This document shows positions 20,755-31,616 of a stretch of DNA of 64,000 nucleotides, one piece after another; position 1 is the first letter of the stretch, and the number at the start of each line of letters is the position of its first letter. The notes under the pieces are model-generated. The model was not told where the DNA came from and searched no databases. It saw nothing but the letters and a program-made list of their open reading frames with translations. The translations under genes were made by a program, and so were the position numbers. This stretch comes from Conchocele bisecta (lineage: Eukaryota > Mollusca > Bivalvia > Lucinida > Thyasiridae), in contig JAQRGA010000384.1 of assembly GCA_029237695.1 (NCBI GenBank), positions 1-64,000 on the forward strand. Direction: 5' to 3'.

Positions 20755-21325
20755 AATGTCAAAAAGTTCGTACAAGCTTCGTCATCATAGTATAACTTTA
20801 ATATTACTCACAGCTAGATTACTTCAATATGTCGACACTTATTATATGTGGCATTTGGAACACACTCATGCCGCCATTAACATGACATTCACCTCCTTTA
20901 TGTTTACCTTTACATTTTTGCGGAAGCAATTAGCCATTTTTTTGGCGTCAATAGGTTTGTACAAGTTTCTTCATCATGATATAACTTTAATATTACTTAA
21001 CATATTGCTTTACTATTTGGACACTTGATACATGGGATCATTTGGAACACACTCATGCCCCCATTAACATGACCTTGACCATTTGCACCTTCATATTTTG
21101 CGGAAACACTTAGTCATTATTTGCGTTAAAAAGTTTGTACTAGTTTCTTCATGCTCGTATAATATTAATATCACTTGATGGATTGCTTCAATATTTGGAC
21201 ACTTGATACATGCAATCATTTGAAACGCACTCATGTTACCATTAACATGACATTGACCTCTTTGATCATCACATAGTTGTGGAAACACTTAGCCATTTTT
21301 TAACGTCATAAAGTTTCTTCAACCT
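20755..21325. repeat. Three ~183-bp tandem units
   Basis: Units begin near 20765, 20953 and 21131, with a partial fourth at 21310. Shared words: GTACAAGTTTCTTCATCATG, ATAACTTTAATATTACT, GACACTTGATACATG, GGAACACACTCATGCC and ATTAACATGACATTGACC. Copies are about 75-85% alike by eye. It adjoins the 32-bp array and may belong to the same element. Confidence 0.75.
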
Positions 21326-21780
21326 TGACATTTGTTTATGTTTTAAGCATGCACTTCTGCCCATGATAATGTTACACTCAAATGCCTTGGCAGGCGCGAC
21401 ATCGCTTCCGTGACAGAATTCTTGTCGTTTGCTCAAAATCATCAAATCATGATGTTTGAGACAAATTAACAGTAGAGATTCATATTATATCATAGTAGGA
21501 GAGGAATTCTGGTCAAAATGTAACAAACTGTGACTGTCTCTCAGGCGGCCCGGGTTCAATCCACAATCCTGGCACTGAGTTTGTGAATCACAATTATATT
21601 TCCCACTCTACCAGCTGGTTCTACTCAAACGTGCCATATATCGACTTGTTGCACGGGTATTCAATGCCTCGGAGTTAGTTCGGACTCTGAAATCAAGCAT
21701 TACAGTTGAAGGGGTCAGTGGAAGAAGGGGGCTAACTCCATAAAGGAGTTAAATGTTTGAGTTAGTCACCAGGAGTATGA
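21326..21780. other. No gene recognised
   Basis: GTGGAAGAAGGGGGCTAAC (about 21718) recurs at about 30207 as GGGGAAGAAGGGGGCTAACA, a dispersed repeat fragment. CGGCCCGGGTTCAATCC near 21546 resembles a B box but has no A box. Confidence 0.35.
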
Positions 21781-22036
21781 AGTAACTTAACCTTTCACCT
21801 CTAAGTAACTGGAATGTATTTTGATACATTAACTTTGCAACCAATCCAATTGTCATAAAATGATTTTTAGACTAGTCCATTTATGAACAGGGGGTGTTTT
21901 TGTTCTCAAAAATATGAAAAGTACTTGCAAAAAGTGCAGATCCTGATGAGAAGGTTCGTTACGAGCCGGCTCATCTGGATCTACACTTTTTGCCAATACC
22001 ACTATACAGAAGCATGTGGTGTTGAAAGGATTGATA
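21781..22036 (+). mobile_element. MITE-W
   Basis: Starts TTAACCTTTCACCTCTAAGT, includes GGGTGTTTTTGTTCTCAAAA, AAAGTGCAGATCCTGATGAG, its complement CTCATCTGGATCTACACTTT, and ends ATGTGGTGTTGAAAGG. A full copy in opposite orientation is at 42810-43042, with a partial duplicate at 42728-42809 and a scrap at 62470. Confidence 0.65.
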
Positions 22037-22316
22037 TTACTGGTACAATGAAAATATAATTCTTATCACATACCGCTTGGTTAAGTGGTGTAATAAATCA
22101 TAAGTATTTATGTAATATGATATGCCCCCCATGTAACTGTAATGACACCTGCAGAAAAACATGCGTCCGACAAAAACATGTCTTGTGAGAAAGGGAGACT
22201 ATTTAAAATGTGTTTGTGGTGAAACTATGTGTATATTCTGATCAGGCTGTTATTCATGAGAGACATCAGAATTCATCATTCAGATGTTGAGATAATGAAT
22301 ACATGTGTATGTAACT

Positions 22317-22563
22317 GGGGCCCGTTTCACTAAACTTCATTACTACTAAAATGTTCGTAAGTGCAAATTTGGGATCTTCTGGAAATTTTAATTGATGGAT
22401 TTACATTTATTGAGCATGAGCTAGATATGCAGCCTATGTTCAATAAATGTAAATGCAATATGTGTTTTTCAAGAAAACATTGCTAATGTGATATTTACAG
22501 ACTATCACAATTTTGCACTTACCAACATTTTAGTCGTACGAAGTTTGGTGAAACGGTCCCCAG
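22317..22563. mobile_element. MITE-P
   Basis: Left end GGGGCCCGTTTCACTAAACT then ACTAAAATGTTCGTAAGTGC; right end GCACTTACCAACATTTTAG then TCGTACGAAGTTTGGTGAAA and CGGTCCCC. A second copy is at 60525-60667. The left end of this family is the core of the 84-bp satellite at 43267-46736. Confidence 0.75.
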
Positions 22564-23552
22564 ATTTTGGGGTTTTGAAGGTATATCGATATAAGGTGAC
22601 CCTACTCTTTTACACCACCGTTTCTGTGAGAAACGAGAATATATATTCTAAGTACAATCTATCCTGCGTTATTGTATTGTATAACGTTTCACCATTTCTA
22701 GACACAATGGTTTTGTTAATATACCTAAAGTAAATATCCCTGAGATGGTTGATAATGTTAACGGCATGTTTTACACTGTCGGCAATACTCTGATAAGGTG
22801 GTGAAACTGTTAACCCATTTCATGCTGAGGTTATGTCATTTTGTGTGTGAAAAATTCTAAATATTTATTTGCATGTTACATGGGCACATGTAGGTTGTTT
22901 AAATACATGGACACCTCACTTAGGGCAGTAACTGACGTACACATCGATTTACCGACTACATCTGGTTAGTATTCAGTGGAAATTGTGAACTTCAATGTGT
23001 CATCAAAGGAACTGTTTCTATAATTATGACAGCCGATCAATAATTATAAACATCCAGGTTTGCTGTATTCGCGTCATGCTGCCATCGGGAGTGTTCGTGT
23101 CCCACTGGCACAACTATCATAATTATTTGTGTTAGACAGTCATTCATGTATACCGATATATACCACAAAGAGTGAAACTGATTGATAGCCTATACCAATT
23201 CAATGAAGTATATATCACAGTGGATCCTCTCTAATCGGAGGTCCCCAAGTTGACCGGCTTACAGTTTCCACTGTGACTAAGCAATATTTGTACATTCTTG
23301 TCATTTGCAGTCATGAACAGACACGGCAATGAAATAAATTACAGTCAAAATTAAATGAAACACAATGGCGTCACCTGGGTGTCCGGTTTAGAGACGTTCT
23401 ACTGTATATACATAGCCCAACACGTTTACGCTCAACAGTTCCCTTTCAAAACATTGACGAATTGATAATCACCCAGCCGTAAATGTATAGAATATTTGAA
23501 GCATATGCAGTAATGTACCTATTATTGGTTAGTCAGTTATACAAATCATTTA
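22564..23552. other. No gene; two family V palindromes
   Basis: 23217-23285 (CACAGTGGATCCTCTCTAAT to ACAGTTTCCACTGTG) and about 23360-23405 (GGGTGTCCGGTTTAGAGACG) are members of a small palindromic family with CTCTCTAAAC/GGACACC words. Nothing else is supported. Confidence 0.4.
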
Positions 23553-24239
23553 CGAGGGGTGTTCAACAATTAAATTCCCGTAACATCTCGCATCACGTAA
23601 ACATGAATTGACATTAGTACGATTATTATGGAATAAACACTATAAAGTATCACTAGTGCTTGTTCTGGGTCGAATTGACATGGGGGGGGGGGGGGGGTGA
23701 GGGGGGGAGGATGGTGGCAAAAATGTTGAGTGAAAAATAGATTTTTAGAAAACCAAAAATGATAAATAGAGATTTCTGAGAATGGAAGCCGAAACTGAAG
23801 ATTGTATTCGTACACCGAACCATGGAGTTACGAATCGCAAATAATCGTGTATGGTAGTTAATCGTCGCACCCTTAGACAACGAAAACATTGATCACACTG
23901 AAAAGGAGATCAAGCTAAGTTGTTAGAACTATTGTTTATGGCCTAAGACCCGTGATCGGGGTTGATAAAACATAATATAATTATTATACTGAAAAGAAAA
24001 CAAGCGCTGCGAAAGCTAGTTTTGTGTGCAACTGATGACTAATTCAGTTTATGCTATTGTCTGAATACAGATTATAACGTATGTGTAAGCCAATCGCTAT
24101 CCACACCACAGTTATGAAACTATACCAATATGTGTATCACATGTATGTATAAATGGTTGCTGAGTGATGTGAACACATACCACTTCACCAGAGAGCATCG
24201 ATTTATAGCACTTTCCTACGATTTACTGAACACCCCTCG
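23553..24239. mobile_element. Mariner-like non-autonomous element (candidate)
   Basis: The ends CGAGGGGTGTTCAAC (23553) and TGAACACCCCTCG (24227-24239) are inverted. The CGAGGG(G/T)TGTTCA start resembles mariner termini. TA precedes the left end, but GGTA follows the right, so the duplication is not clean. The interior has a 17-G run at about 23681 and no recognisable transposase. Length 687 bp. Confidence 0.5.
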
Positions 24240-25059
24240 GGTATATTCCGTGTACTAATGTAAACAGAAACAAGGAGATTCGCCAGGTATGAATATATGT
24301 TTTCATTTTTAACAATGTTCTACATTTATTACACTTTAGTCATGTCTTCCGTGAGTCTTTCTGTTAACATATTTCGTCTATATGTCAGCTACTGACCCAG
24401 GTTTGTCCCCGCAACCCGATTACAAGTGAAATTCATGTGTTTGTTTATCATCATCCATTTATCCATTCGATAGCCCAACCAAGATGTCCGAATCCGCAAA
24501 ATGAATGGCAACGATTGAAATGTCACTGCATCTATTCCTTGTCTGAGTAGAGGGGCAGGTGGAGTGGGAACTTGTGTGGACAGTCCCTGGAGACGGAAAA
24601 CATAAAAATCGGCCGTCTTTAATTGATACCTCTCGGAATTAAAGACGTGTTTAATTGGAATGTGTTGTCTGTCTAATTCGTGTCTCCTGGATATTTTTTT
24701 CAAATTCCCAGTGGATTAACAAAACCCTTTAGTAAAAATACATGTATATCCAGGCTGCACCAATCTGGTTCTCGCTACTCGCGTGGGTCGCTGGTTGATA
24801 AAACAATGTATGTACATTACATGTATGAATGACCAGTACAGATTCTCACCACCATTTGTAGTTATTCGGTCGATATATTGATCAAATTCTGCTAGTCGGT
24901 GACAATAATAACTTTAATTGCTTGAATTGCGACCAACGTATCCCCTGATCAAATTGCACAAATGTGTAGACTGATGTGGACTACAGTCGCCGTCGTAAGG
25001 TCCCTTTTCTCAGCAGGTATTCAGCGTGTCACCAAATGACCATAGCTGCACAACGTGTG
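24240..25059. other. No gene recognised
   Basis: A 104-codon minus frame (24389-24703) exists but shows no family, splice or codon support that I can see. A short hairpin GTCTTTAATT...AATTAAAGAC lies at about 24617-24648. Confidence 0.35.
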
Positions 25060-25205
25060 TGGTTGACCCGGCCTGGTCAAGGGCTGAAATATATGTTTTT
25101 CTGTAAATATTGTGTTCTGATTTAACCACTATCACAACAGGTAAACCCAGCCTAAAATGACCTTACCTGTTGACAGGCCGTTAACACCTTTCAATCAAAT
25201 CAAAT
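25060..25205 (+). mobile_element. Diverged SINE-A 3' part
   Basis: GGGCTGAAATATATG, TGTAAATATTGTGTTCTGAT and ACCTGTTGACAGGCCGTTAA follow the SINE-A order, ending in AATCAAATCAAATAAAAT. Confidence 0.55.
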
Positions 25206-25589
25206 AAAATCGTCTCTTCAACATCATGGTCACATGATCTAGAATGCCGATGACGTTGTTATTTATGTAAGATTTCTCAGAACAACTTTGAAACCGCTAC
25301 ACAGCTATGAGAACGACATCATCGGCAGACAATAGCATACAATGTGCCTGTGTTATAGGAGTTTATCCCATAAAATTGCTCCACTCGTCAAAATAACAAG
25401 TATTACCCACCATGCATTATGCAAATGCATGTCGAAGCACACCTAAAGAACAGGTGCGCGTGGCATATATTACTAACCATAGTATATTGGTGGTCCTGTT
25501 CTCGGTTCTCGGTATAAATTTCAGACAGAAATCAAAGAACAATGTAAAGTCTAGGGCATATAATTATTGCCAACAAATGAGTCACTCAA

Positions 25590-25768
25590 TCATTGCTCGT
25601 TCTGAACAGGGTACGCACTGTTCGCTAGTGCATCAATGAAACACCTGTCAGGCTTCGAACAAGCAATATTTTACATCATTATCAGGTTACAGGAGTGTGC
25701 TCTTTGATCAGGAGCTAGATTGCTCACATATCCCATAAGCCCCATTTCTCCAGTCACAGCCACAAGTA
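25590..25768 (+). mobile_element. MITE-C, right-hand part
   Basis: GCACTGTTCGC, CATCAATGAAACACCTGTCA, TTTGATCAGGAGCTAGATTG, CCCATAAGCCCCATTTCTCC and AGTCACAGCCACA. The left end is missing. 25206-25589 before it shows nothing supported. Confidence 0.6.
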
Positions 25769-26049
25769 TGGGTCCTTCAACTAAGGATTGAAACCTTGTC
25801 ATGTTTACAGCAGGTTCAGATTAACCTTTAGAATATGGCAAACGTAAATTGTCGTTTGCTCTAGTTTTATATTTTGTCTCGTTTCTTTTAATTAGATACA
25901 CAACTTTGTGAAAGACTGCATTTTTTTTTAAAAATATGGTGATATAGTCTTGCTCTTAATATGTCGGTCTTCAATTATGTTCGACATTATTTATGTAAAT
26001 GGCATTGTTTTTCTTCTTAAACGCATTTTATTTCGAGACGTTTTTGCTG

Positions 26050-26275
26050 TGATTAGAGAAATGGGGCTTATGGGATTTGCGATCAGTGTAGACCCAGATC
26101 AGACTGCGCATCTGCGCAGTCTGATCAGGGTCTTCACTGTTCGCCATTCAGCCACTGCACCTGTGTTCTTGCAACAAACAGAAAAGAGCCTTATCGGGCT
26201 ACACAAGTGTGCTGGCAGATCAGTACACGAACCACAAATGCCATAAGCCCCATTTCTCCAGTAACAGCCACATGT
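26050..26275 (+). mobile_element. MITE-C
   Basis: Left end GTGATTAGAGAAATGGGGCT; core CAGATCAGACTGCGCATCTG with CGCAGTCTGATCAGGGTC (a perfect inner palindrome); right end CCCCATTTCTCCAGTAACAG then CCACAT. About 225 bp, no coding content. 25769-26049 and 26276-26484 show nothing supported. Confidence 0.7.
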
Positions 26276-26484
26276 TTACCCTGGTTCTCATCTTTTGTCA
26301 TGATACAATGCGACTGAATTAAGGACATACAGATACTCCACGTGAATATAGTGGTAATGATATTCATAAACTACTGAATAGTTCCTCACTCTATAAAGTA
26401 CGAGGCCTTACAAGGGGTTCTCTGCATGTGCGCTGCATCGTATGTCCATACCCCCGTTATAAAAAAGGGCTTGTTGTTTTCGGT

Positions 26485-26930
26485 GTGTGGTTGGTCGGGC
26501 GAACGTGAAGGAGTAAATTAACGGTAGGGGTTCCTCCTTATAGGAATCACGATTTGCCGGATTTGGCCCTCAGGTACGTTTTTATCTTTGGCTATTTTGT
26601 AACATGGGAGTTGAATTGGGTTATTTCCCATTATAAAAGTAGTAAGATTAGTACTGATCCTACTGCTTTTGGGAGGGGGCCAAGTGATTCTGGTGTGGCG
26701 AGGACCTGACATCAGATCAGGATCATTCTGATTTCAGGGCTGAATATATAGTTTTTTATTGTAAATATTCAGTTCTGATGTTGGGACCGCCCCCCCCCCC
26801 CCCATTTGTACATGAACATATACTTGTACAGGTAATATATGGGATTTAGTACTAAGCCCATTGATCCGGCCATAAATGACCTTAGTTGATGATAGGCCAT
26901 TAAACCCCAACAAACAAACATATTGTTTTC
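26485..26930 (+). mobile_element. SINE-A, full length
   Basis: GTGTGGTTGGTCGGGCGAAC at the 5' end, the complete body, a C14 run at about 26787, and the tail CCATTAAACCCCAACAAACA. Matches the 5' boundary of the copy at 10240, supporting a true element start. Confidence 0.75.
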
Positions 26931-27180
26931 GTCACAGATGTCCATTTGTCTGTCGGTCTGTTCATCCGTCTGGGCACACGTTTGGGGTCTTTCGTTCATC
27001 TGTATTTGCATCTGTATCCGCCCCACCCCCACCCCCTCCCCCCAAGATCGGAGTCAATGTCACAAGCCCACACTCTTGGATATATTTTTTTACATATTTA
27101 GGGGTACATGGGCCCACGCGGGGGGTATTCCGTAAGCCTCGCTTACTGACCAATCTAGTTACATTAGATTTTCTTTAAAA
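26931..27180 (+). mobile_element. TCTG-bearing element fragment
   Basis: CATTTGTCTGTCGGTCTG, C-rich tract (about 27020-27043), and GTACATGGGCCCACGCGG. Three overlapping open frames on both strands are artefacts of this low-complexity stretch. Confidence 0.4.
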
Positions 27181-27363
27181 TCCTCCGAACATATGGAGGG
27201 ATTTTGATGTGAATTCATGCACCAGAGACGATGACTTGTATATTTTATGAGTGTTCTAAAGTCTCTTAACTACAATACATGTACTAGCAACTTACAACTT
27301 TCACAAAGAATCAAGTACATGTGCCATTTATTTTGTACATTAATATGCTCTATTTTTGTATTA

Positions 27364-27512
27364 TCCCCTTGCTGTTAGGCATACGACCCACGTCCGTCCA
27401 CCCAAGGTCAAGGTCACTGAGGACTTGGGTTCACCTTATTTGTAAGGCAAATATGTTGTAAAGTTTGTTTTCATCAAGGGGATTAGTCTCGTAATAATGA
27501 TGCCCTTGTTTA
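27364..27512 (+). mobile_element. Small element with CCCCTTG/CAAGGGG ends
   Basis: ATCCCCTTGCTGTTAGG with a CGTCCGTCC tract and CAAGGTCAAGGTCACTGAGG, ending CATCAAGGGGATTAG. Inverted ends frame about 150 bp. 27513-27849 shows nothing supported. Confidence 0.45.
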
Positions 27513-27849
27513 CATTAACAGTGAACTGTTCCACAGTTGGTGCGCTATGTGTCATAACAATCTGTCATTCTGTTAGAAAGATATTAAAGGAAATATACTG
27601 TAAATAAATTTAAAAACATGACGTCACACCATTCACAAACCATTCGCCATTGGGAAAGCATGTGATCCCACACCCTGTATTATTAGTAATATAGAGATAT
27701 GAGATGTACATGTACTAATGCGTCTTACTTCAATGTACTTCACACAAAGGCACTAATTGTCACTTTTAACATAATTCCTGGTCAATTTGGCAAGTCCTTC
27801 ATCTTGATAAATCATCCAGCCATTTGTTATATGTACCTGGTGTGGGCAA

Positions 27850-28250
27850 ATTGATGTCAGTTTATTGGACAACATGGGGAAATGAACGATCGGGGTTCAT
27901 TACTGGAATACCGACTGCATATCTGGTTTGGACCCTCACATTACGTCTTTGGCATTTTGTATGCGACAGTTGAATCTGGTTATACCCCTTATAAGAGTAA
28001 TTCTACCAGTATTACTTTCTAACAGGGGAAGGGGCCAAATGACTTTGATGCGGTATGGACCTGGCACAAGGTCAGGTTATTCTAATTTCAGTGCTGAATA
28101 TATTTGTTCTCGATGTAAATATTCTGTTCTGATTTTGGCATTTTCCCCCCAATGCAGCAGGTTAAATGCGGGATCGAACCCGGTTGGACCGGCCTTAAAT
28201 GACCTTAGCTGTTGACAAGCCGTTAAAAACCAATAAACAAACAAACAATG
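27850..28250 (+). mobile_element. SINE-A' variant, near full length
   Basis: AACGATCGGGGTTCATTACT, CTGGTTTGGACCCTCAC, CCAGTATTACTTTCT, CTGGCACAAGGTCAGG, GCTGAATATATTTGTTCTCG, AATGCAGCAGGTTAAATGCG, GGATCGAACCCGGTTGGACC, and a tail CCAATAAACAAACAAACA. It differs from SINE-A by the GCAGCAGGTTAAA...GGATCGAACCC block. Confidence 0.7.
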
Positions 28251-28309
28251 TACCATAGAACATATATAAGTCGGAGAATACATCATTTTACAGACAGAAC
28301 ATTCTAATT

Positions 28310-28412
28310 ATCTTCTTTATTTCTCATTAAAAGTATACGTTGTTACCACTCATTTGAACCATCTCGGTGAGACGGTTCAAATGAGTGGTCACACACTATA
28401 CTTTTGATAATC
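28310..28412. mobile_element. MITE-D
   Basis: TTTCTCATTAAAAGTATACG, TTGTTACCACTCATTTGAAC, then CATCTCGGTGAGACGGTTC and the complement. Nearly perfect hairpin of about 100 bp. Confidence 0.75.
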
Positions 28413-28690
28413 TTACTGGGAGTCCACCTGGGGCCAAATGATCTGATGTAGTAGGGTGCCTGGCACCAGATCAGGACAATGTCTCGTTGATATTGTAATT
28501 TTAGTGTACATGTGCTATCCGGTTTGTATACGATGTATGACCTTGAACATCATTCAATCAATCACTCAACAAACCAATCAACTAATCAATCAATTAATCA
28601 ACCAACTAATCGATCAATCAATCACTCATCTCTAATGTTACCACTCATTTGAACCATCTCATCAACATGTATATGTTCGGTGAGAAATAA
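28413..28690. repeat. SINE scrap, AATC microsatellite, MITE-D scrap
   Basis: 28430-28480 carries the SINE word GGTGCCTGGCACCAGATCAG. 28550-28632 is an AATC/ACTC imperfect microsatellite. 28636-28690 holds TTACCACTCATTTGAACCAT and a GGTGAGAAATAAG end from MITE-D. Confidence 0.5.
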
Positions 28691-29019
28691 GAAAACATAT
28701 CAGCATTTTGTTTCGCCAAGCCAAATGGTTAACCAATTTGATGTTGAGGACACATGTTTCCTACAGCAAAATATAATCATGCAGTAAAATTTATTTTGTG
28801 ACCAATTATTTGTTTAAAAACCTGTGAATCGGTATAAACGCATGAAATATTTTAACACGAACACTGTGAAATTTTTGTGTCCACCGCAAGGCCTTACAAA
28901 TATGTGTGCGCCCTATAGAATGATACTATCTCCGCACCACAAGATTAGGCAGGTTGGCTATTTATTATAGTACCAGCTCTAGGCTCACGAGTGTCTTAAG
29001 CCTGTTCGCCAATTTTCTT
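28691..29019. other. No feature recognised
   Basis: AT-rich, with no element ends, tandem units or coding signal that I can support. Confidence 0.35.
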
Positions 29020-29120
29020 ATTTCACAACGAAAAGTATATGTTGTGACCACTCATTTTAACCGTCTCATCGAGACGGTTCAAATGAGTGGTAACAACGTA
29101 TACCTTTGTTGAGAAATGCA
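29020..29120. mobile_element. MITE-D
   Basis: AAAAGTATATGTTGTGACCA, CTCATTTTAACCGTCTCATC, GAGACGGTTCAAATGAGTGG, TAACAACGTATAC: a hairpin with about four mismatches. Confidence 0.75.
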
Positions 29121-29439
29121 GAAAATATTTAATTTAATTTAATATAAATTAAAGTTTTTTGTATCTTCCCTATATCACAACAGTGATTAAGCACATAATA
29201 ACTGTGGAACGAATGGGTCACGGGTTTGGAAGGTACTCGAGCCAATTCCTACCCTTAAATATAAGATAAAAAAGACAAACAAATACTAGGTCAGGGGAAG
29301 AAGGGACCGTACATAATAATGATAGTCTCTGAAACCTCTGTAAACAATTCTGCAGATTTATTTTTTATTTGTGAAATATTTTCACATTTTAATAATTTCT
29401 GTGCGAAAATTGGCTATGCCATAATTTGTAACAAAATCT

Positions 29440-29980
29440 CACTGAGAAGGCTTAAAGCCCCTATACGGCTCAAGTTGCCGAATTTGGCCTCCTATTGGGG
29501 TTTCCCACACATAAATCCAACAGGTTTCTATTTACACACACGTTGAAATTGTTTGCATTCATTTTGGTACAAAAATGAGTTTGTAGTCGATGAAAATATC
29601 AATATTTTGTTGATAAACAAACAGCAGGTGCGTGTTCAAAGTCCGATCGATTTCCGATAGACGCTCGGGTCAACTGCTTAACTCCCTGATTCGCGGCCGA
29701 TGAATTCCGATAGCCGGAGTTTATCGACTCGCTTCCGAGCCGAAGCCGTTGGGTTACGGAAATTAATTTGTCAATATTGATATTTTGCACTGAGTGGTAC
29801 ACAAAACAAGTTTTTGTTGTCTTCACATTGCGATTAAGATGTAAATCTCATGACTTGAGATGTATCTATTAGGCAGTATATGTTAGTTTTGTGTACTAAA
29901 TCATTTGCCAAACATGTTTTTGTGTTTGAAAAAATCGGAAAATTATAATACTGAGCCGTTCAGGGCCTTTAAATCATTTA
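29440..29980. mobile_element. Large degenerate foldback
   Basis: CTTAAAGCCCCTATACGGCTC (about 29450) pairs with the complement of GAGCCGTTCAGGGCCTTTAAA (about 29953). Nearer the centre GAAAATATCAATATTTTGTT (29590) pairs with TCAATATTGATATTTTGC (29774). The middle is CGAT/CCGATAG-rich. The 75-codon frames on either strand are unsupported. 29121-29439 shows nothing else. Confidence 0.4.
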
Positions 29981-30590
29981 TGACATAAAAAAGTTTTGTC
30001 CAAACATTGAGTCACGGCCGTAGACACCACCATGGTAGTCACGGCGAGCCGTGCCAATATGTTGGCTCTATGACGCAGGAAACACCATTTTGAGGGTCTA
30101 GGCTGATTTTTTCCCCGCTCAATAGTCCGCCGTGGCAGTATTTTATTCACCGCTACGGGCCTGTCAGAATATTTAACTGAAAACATTCTACACAATTGAA
30201 GAGTGAGGGGAAGAAGGGGGCTAACACCATGATGGAGTTAGCCTGTGCTGCATGCATCTATATTGATAACTCCCAAGTCAATAGATTATAACCATGATAA
30301 CGGTAAATGTTGCACAAGGTTGACAGAGTTATGTACCTTTGCTTGACAATAACATTCTATGGATACAATATTTATTTGCTGATCATGGAAAATATAGCTT
30401 AAATCTCTAAATGGCTAATTAATTAAATTATATTTTTTGAATGTGACAAAGGTGCCTGGCACTGAATCAGGATCGTGTAGCTTCAGTGAGCATTGGATAA
30501 GCTTTCCTACTAAAGCTTGCAGTGACATGGATATGTATGTAGGCTGTATGCTTCTTCTAATTTTAAGAATGGAACAATATGCTTGTTAGG
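29981..30590. other. No gene; one dispersed-repeat scrap
   Basis: 30200-30240 (GGGGAAGAAGGGGGCTAACA, TGATGGAGTTAG) matches about 21715-21750. GGTGCCTGGCACTGAATCAG (30450) is a SINE-body scrap. Confidence 0.35.
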
Positions 30591-31410
30591 GCCCTGTCGA
30601 GTTTCGCCCTGTATGTCTGTCCGTCTGTCCGCATGTCCGCCTGTCTGTTTGTCCGGGCAACCAAACGGGAGGCCATTGGGAGGAGCCTAACACAAACGAA
30701 TCCTTTGATTTATTCTGTGTGACCCTTATTCTATTCATAACAAGGGGCCATTTATATTGTTCTAGAACAATGGAAATGGCCCCTTCCTCCATATCGTTGG
30801 CACGTCTGTCTGTCTGTCTGTCTGTCTGTCCGGGTATATGTTGGGTAAAAAAGTACCCAACAAATGCTCTTCTGTGTGTTGGGGAGCTTTTCGAATGTTC
30901 GTATTGGCTTATTCCCTTGTTTTTGTTGGGTACTTGTCATACTGTAAAAAAAACAACAAAGATCAATTGGTAGGAATGTCCGTCCGTCCGTCTGTCCGTC
31001 CGTCCGTTTATTGTATGAAAGTTTTTGTAAGAGTATCTCAAATCACCTATAATTTCTGTTTGCCTTCACCTAATATCTTCATGTCGCACACATACATTAC
31101 AAAGTAACTATACATCAGTCTACATTTATACAATTACCCTCGTTACTGATCGTACGTCTGTCTGTCTGTCTGTATATTTATTTGAATTCTTATGCAAGAG
31201 TTTCTCAAATCACCTATAATTTATGTTCGCCTTCCTTCAGCTAATCTCTTCATATTGCACACATGCATTACTTAGTAGCGATACATCCTTCCACATTAAT
31301 ATAATTACCCTCGCTACTGAACGTACATCCATCCGTCTGTCTGTTTATTTATTTGAAAGTTTTTGTAACCGTTTTCAAATAGGGGCCACAGGCCACATTT
31401 TCTAGTTGTA
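30590..31410 (+). mobile_element. Cluster of TCTG-bearing elements with ~180-bp repeats
   Basis: Five (TCTG)n or (TCCG)n tracts occur (30612, 30806, 30978, 31158, 31334). GGGGCCATTTATATTGTTCT / AGAACAATGGAAATGGCCCC (30744-30783) and GTTGGGTA/TACCCAAC (30840-30861) are stems. From 31010 a unit of about 182 bp repeats (AGAGTATCTCAAATCACCTA, TTCATGTCGCACACATACAT, ATTACCCTCGTTACTGA), ending CACATTTTCTAGTTG, the same 3' word as the element at 10984. Confidence 0.55.
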
Positions 31411-31462
31411 AAATGCGACTAAGAGGGAATTGAGTGAACCTTTACAACATTACAGCCAGCAT

Positions 31463-31616
31463 TCCCAATGATCCAGATGATTCCGAGATGATCCGGCACG
31501 TGACAAGCTGTCTCACCAGCATCTGCATATTTTGTGAATATTTTCTTATATTTGACAAAAACACCCCTTTTCTGATTCGCTATAATGGTCACCAGTCTAC
31601 ATGGAAGAGTTCATAA
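31463..31616 (+). other. Possible exon, weak
   Basis: ACCTTTACAACATTACAG is a plausible 3' splice site, followed by a frame reading SIPNDPDDSEMIRHVTSCLT and SICIFCEYFL up to a stop at 31616. The first 25 codons look more protein-like than the rest. No donor is clear. It would lie upstream of the formin exons on the same strand. Confidence 0.25.

Noticed and set aside
24389..24703. 104-codon minus frame as a gene
   Set aside because: No recognisable motif, no splice support; such lengths are expected by chance in 64 kb.
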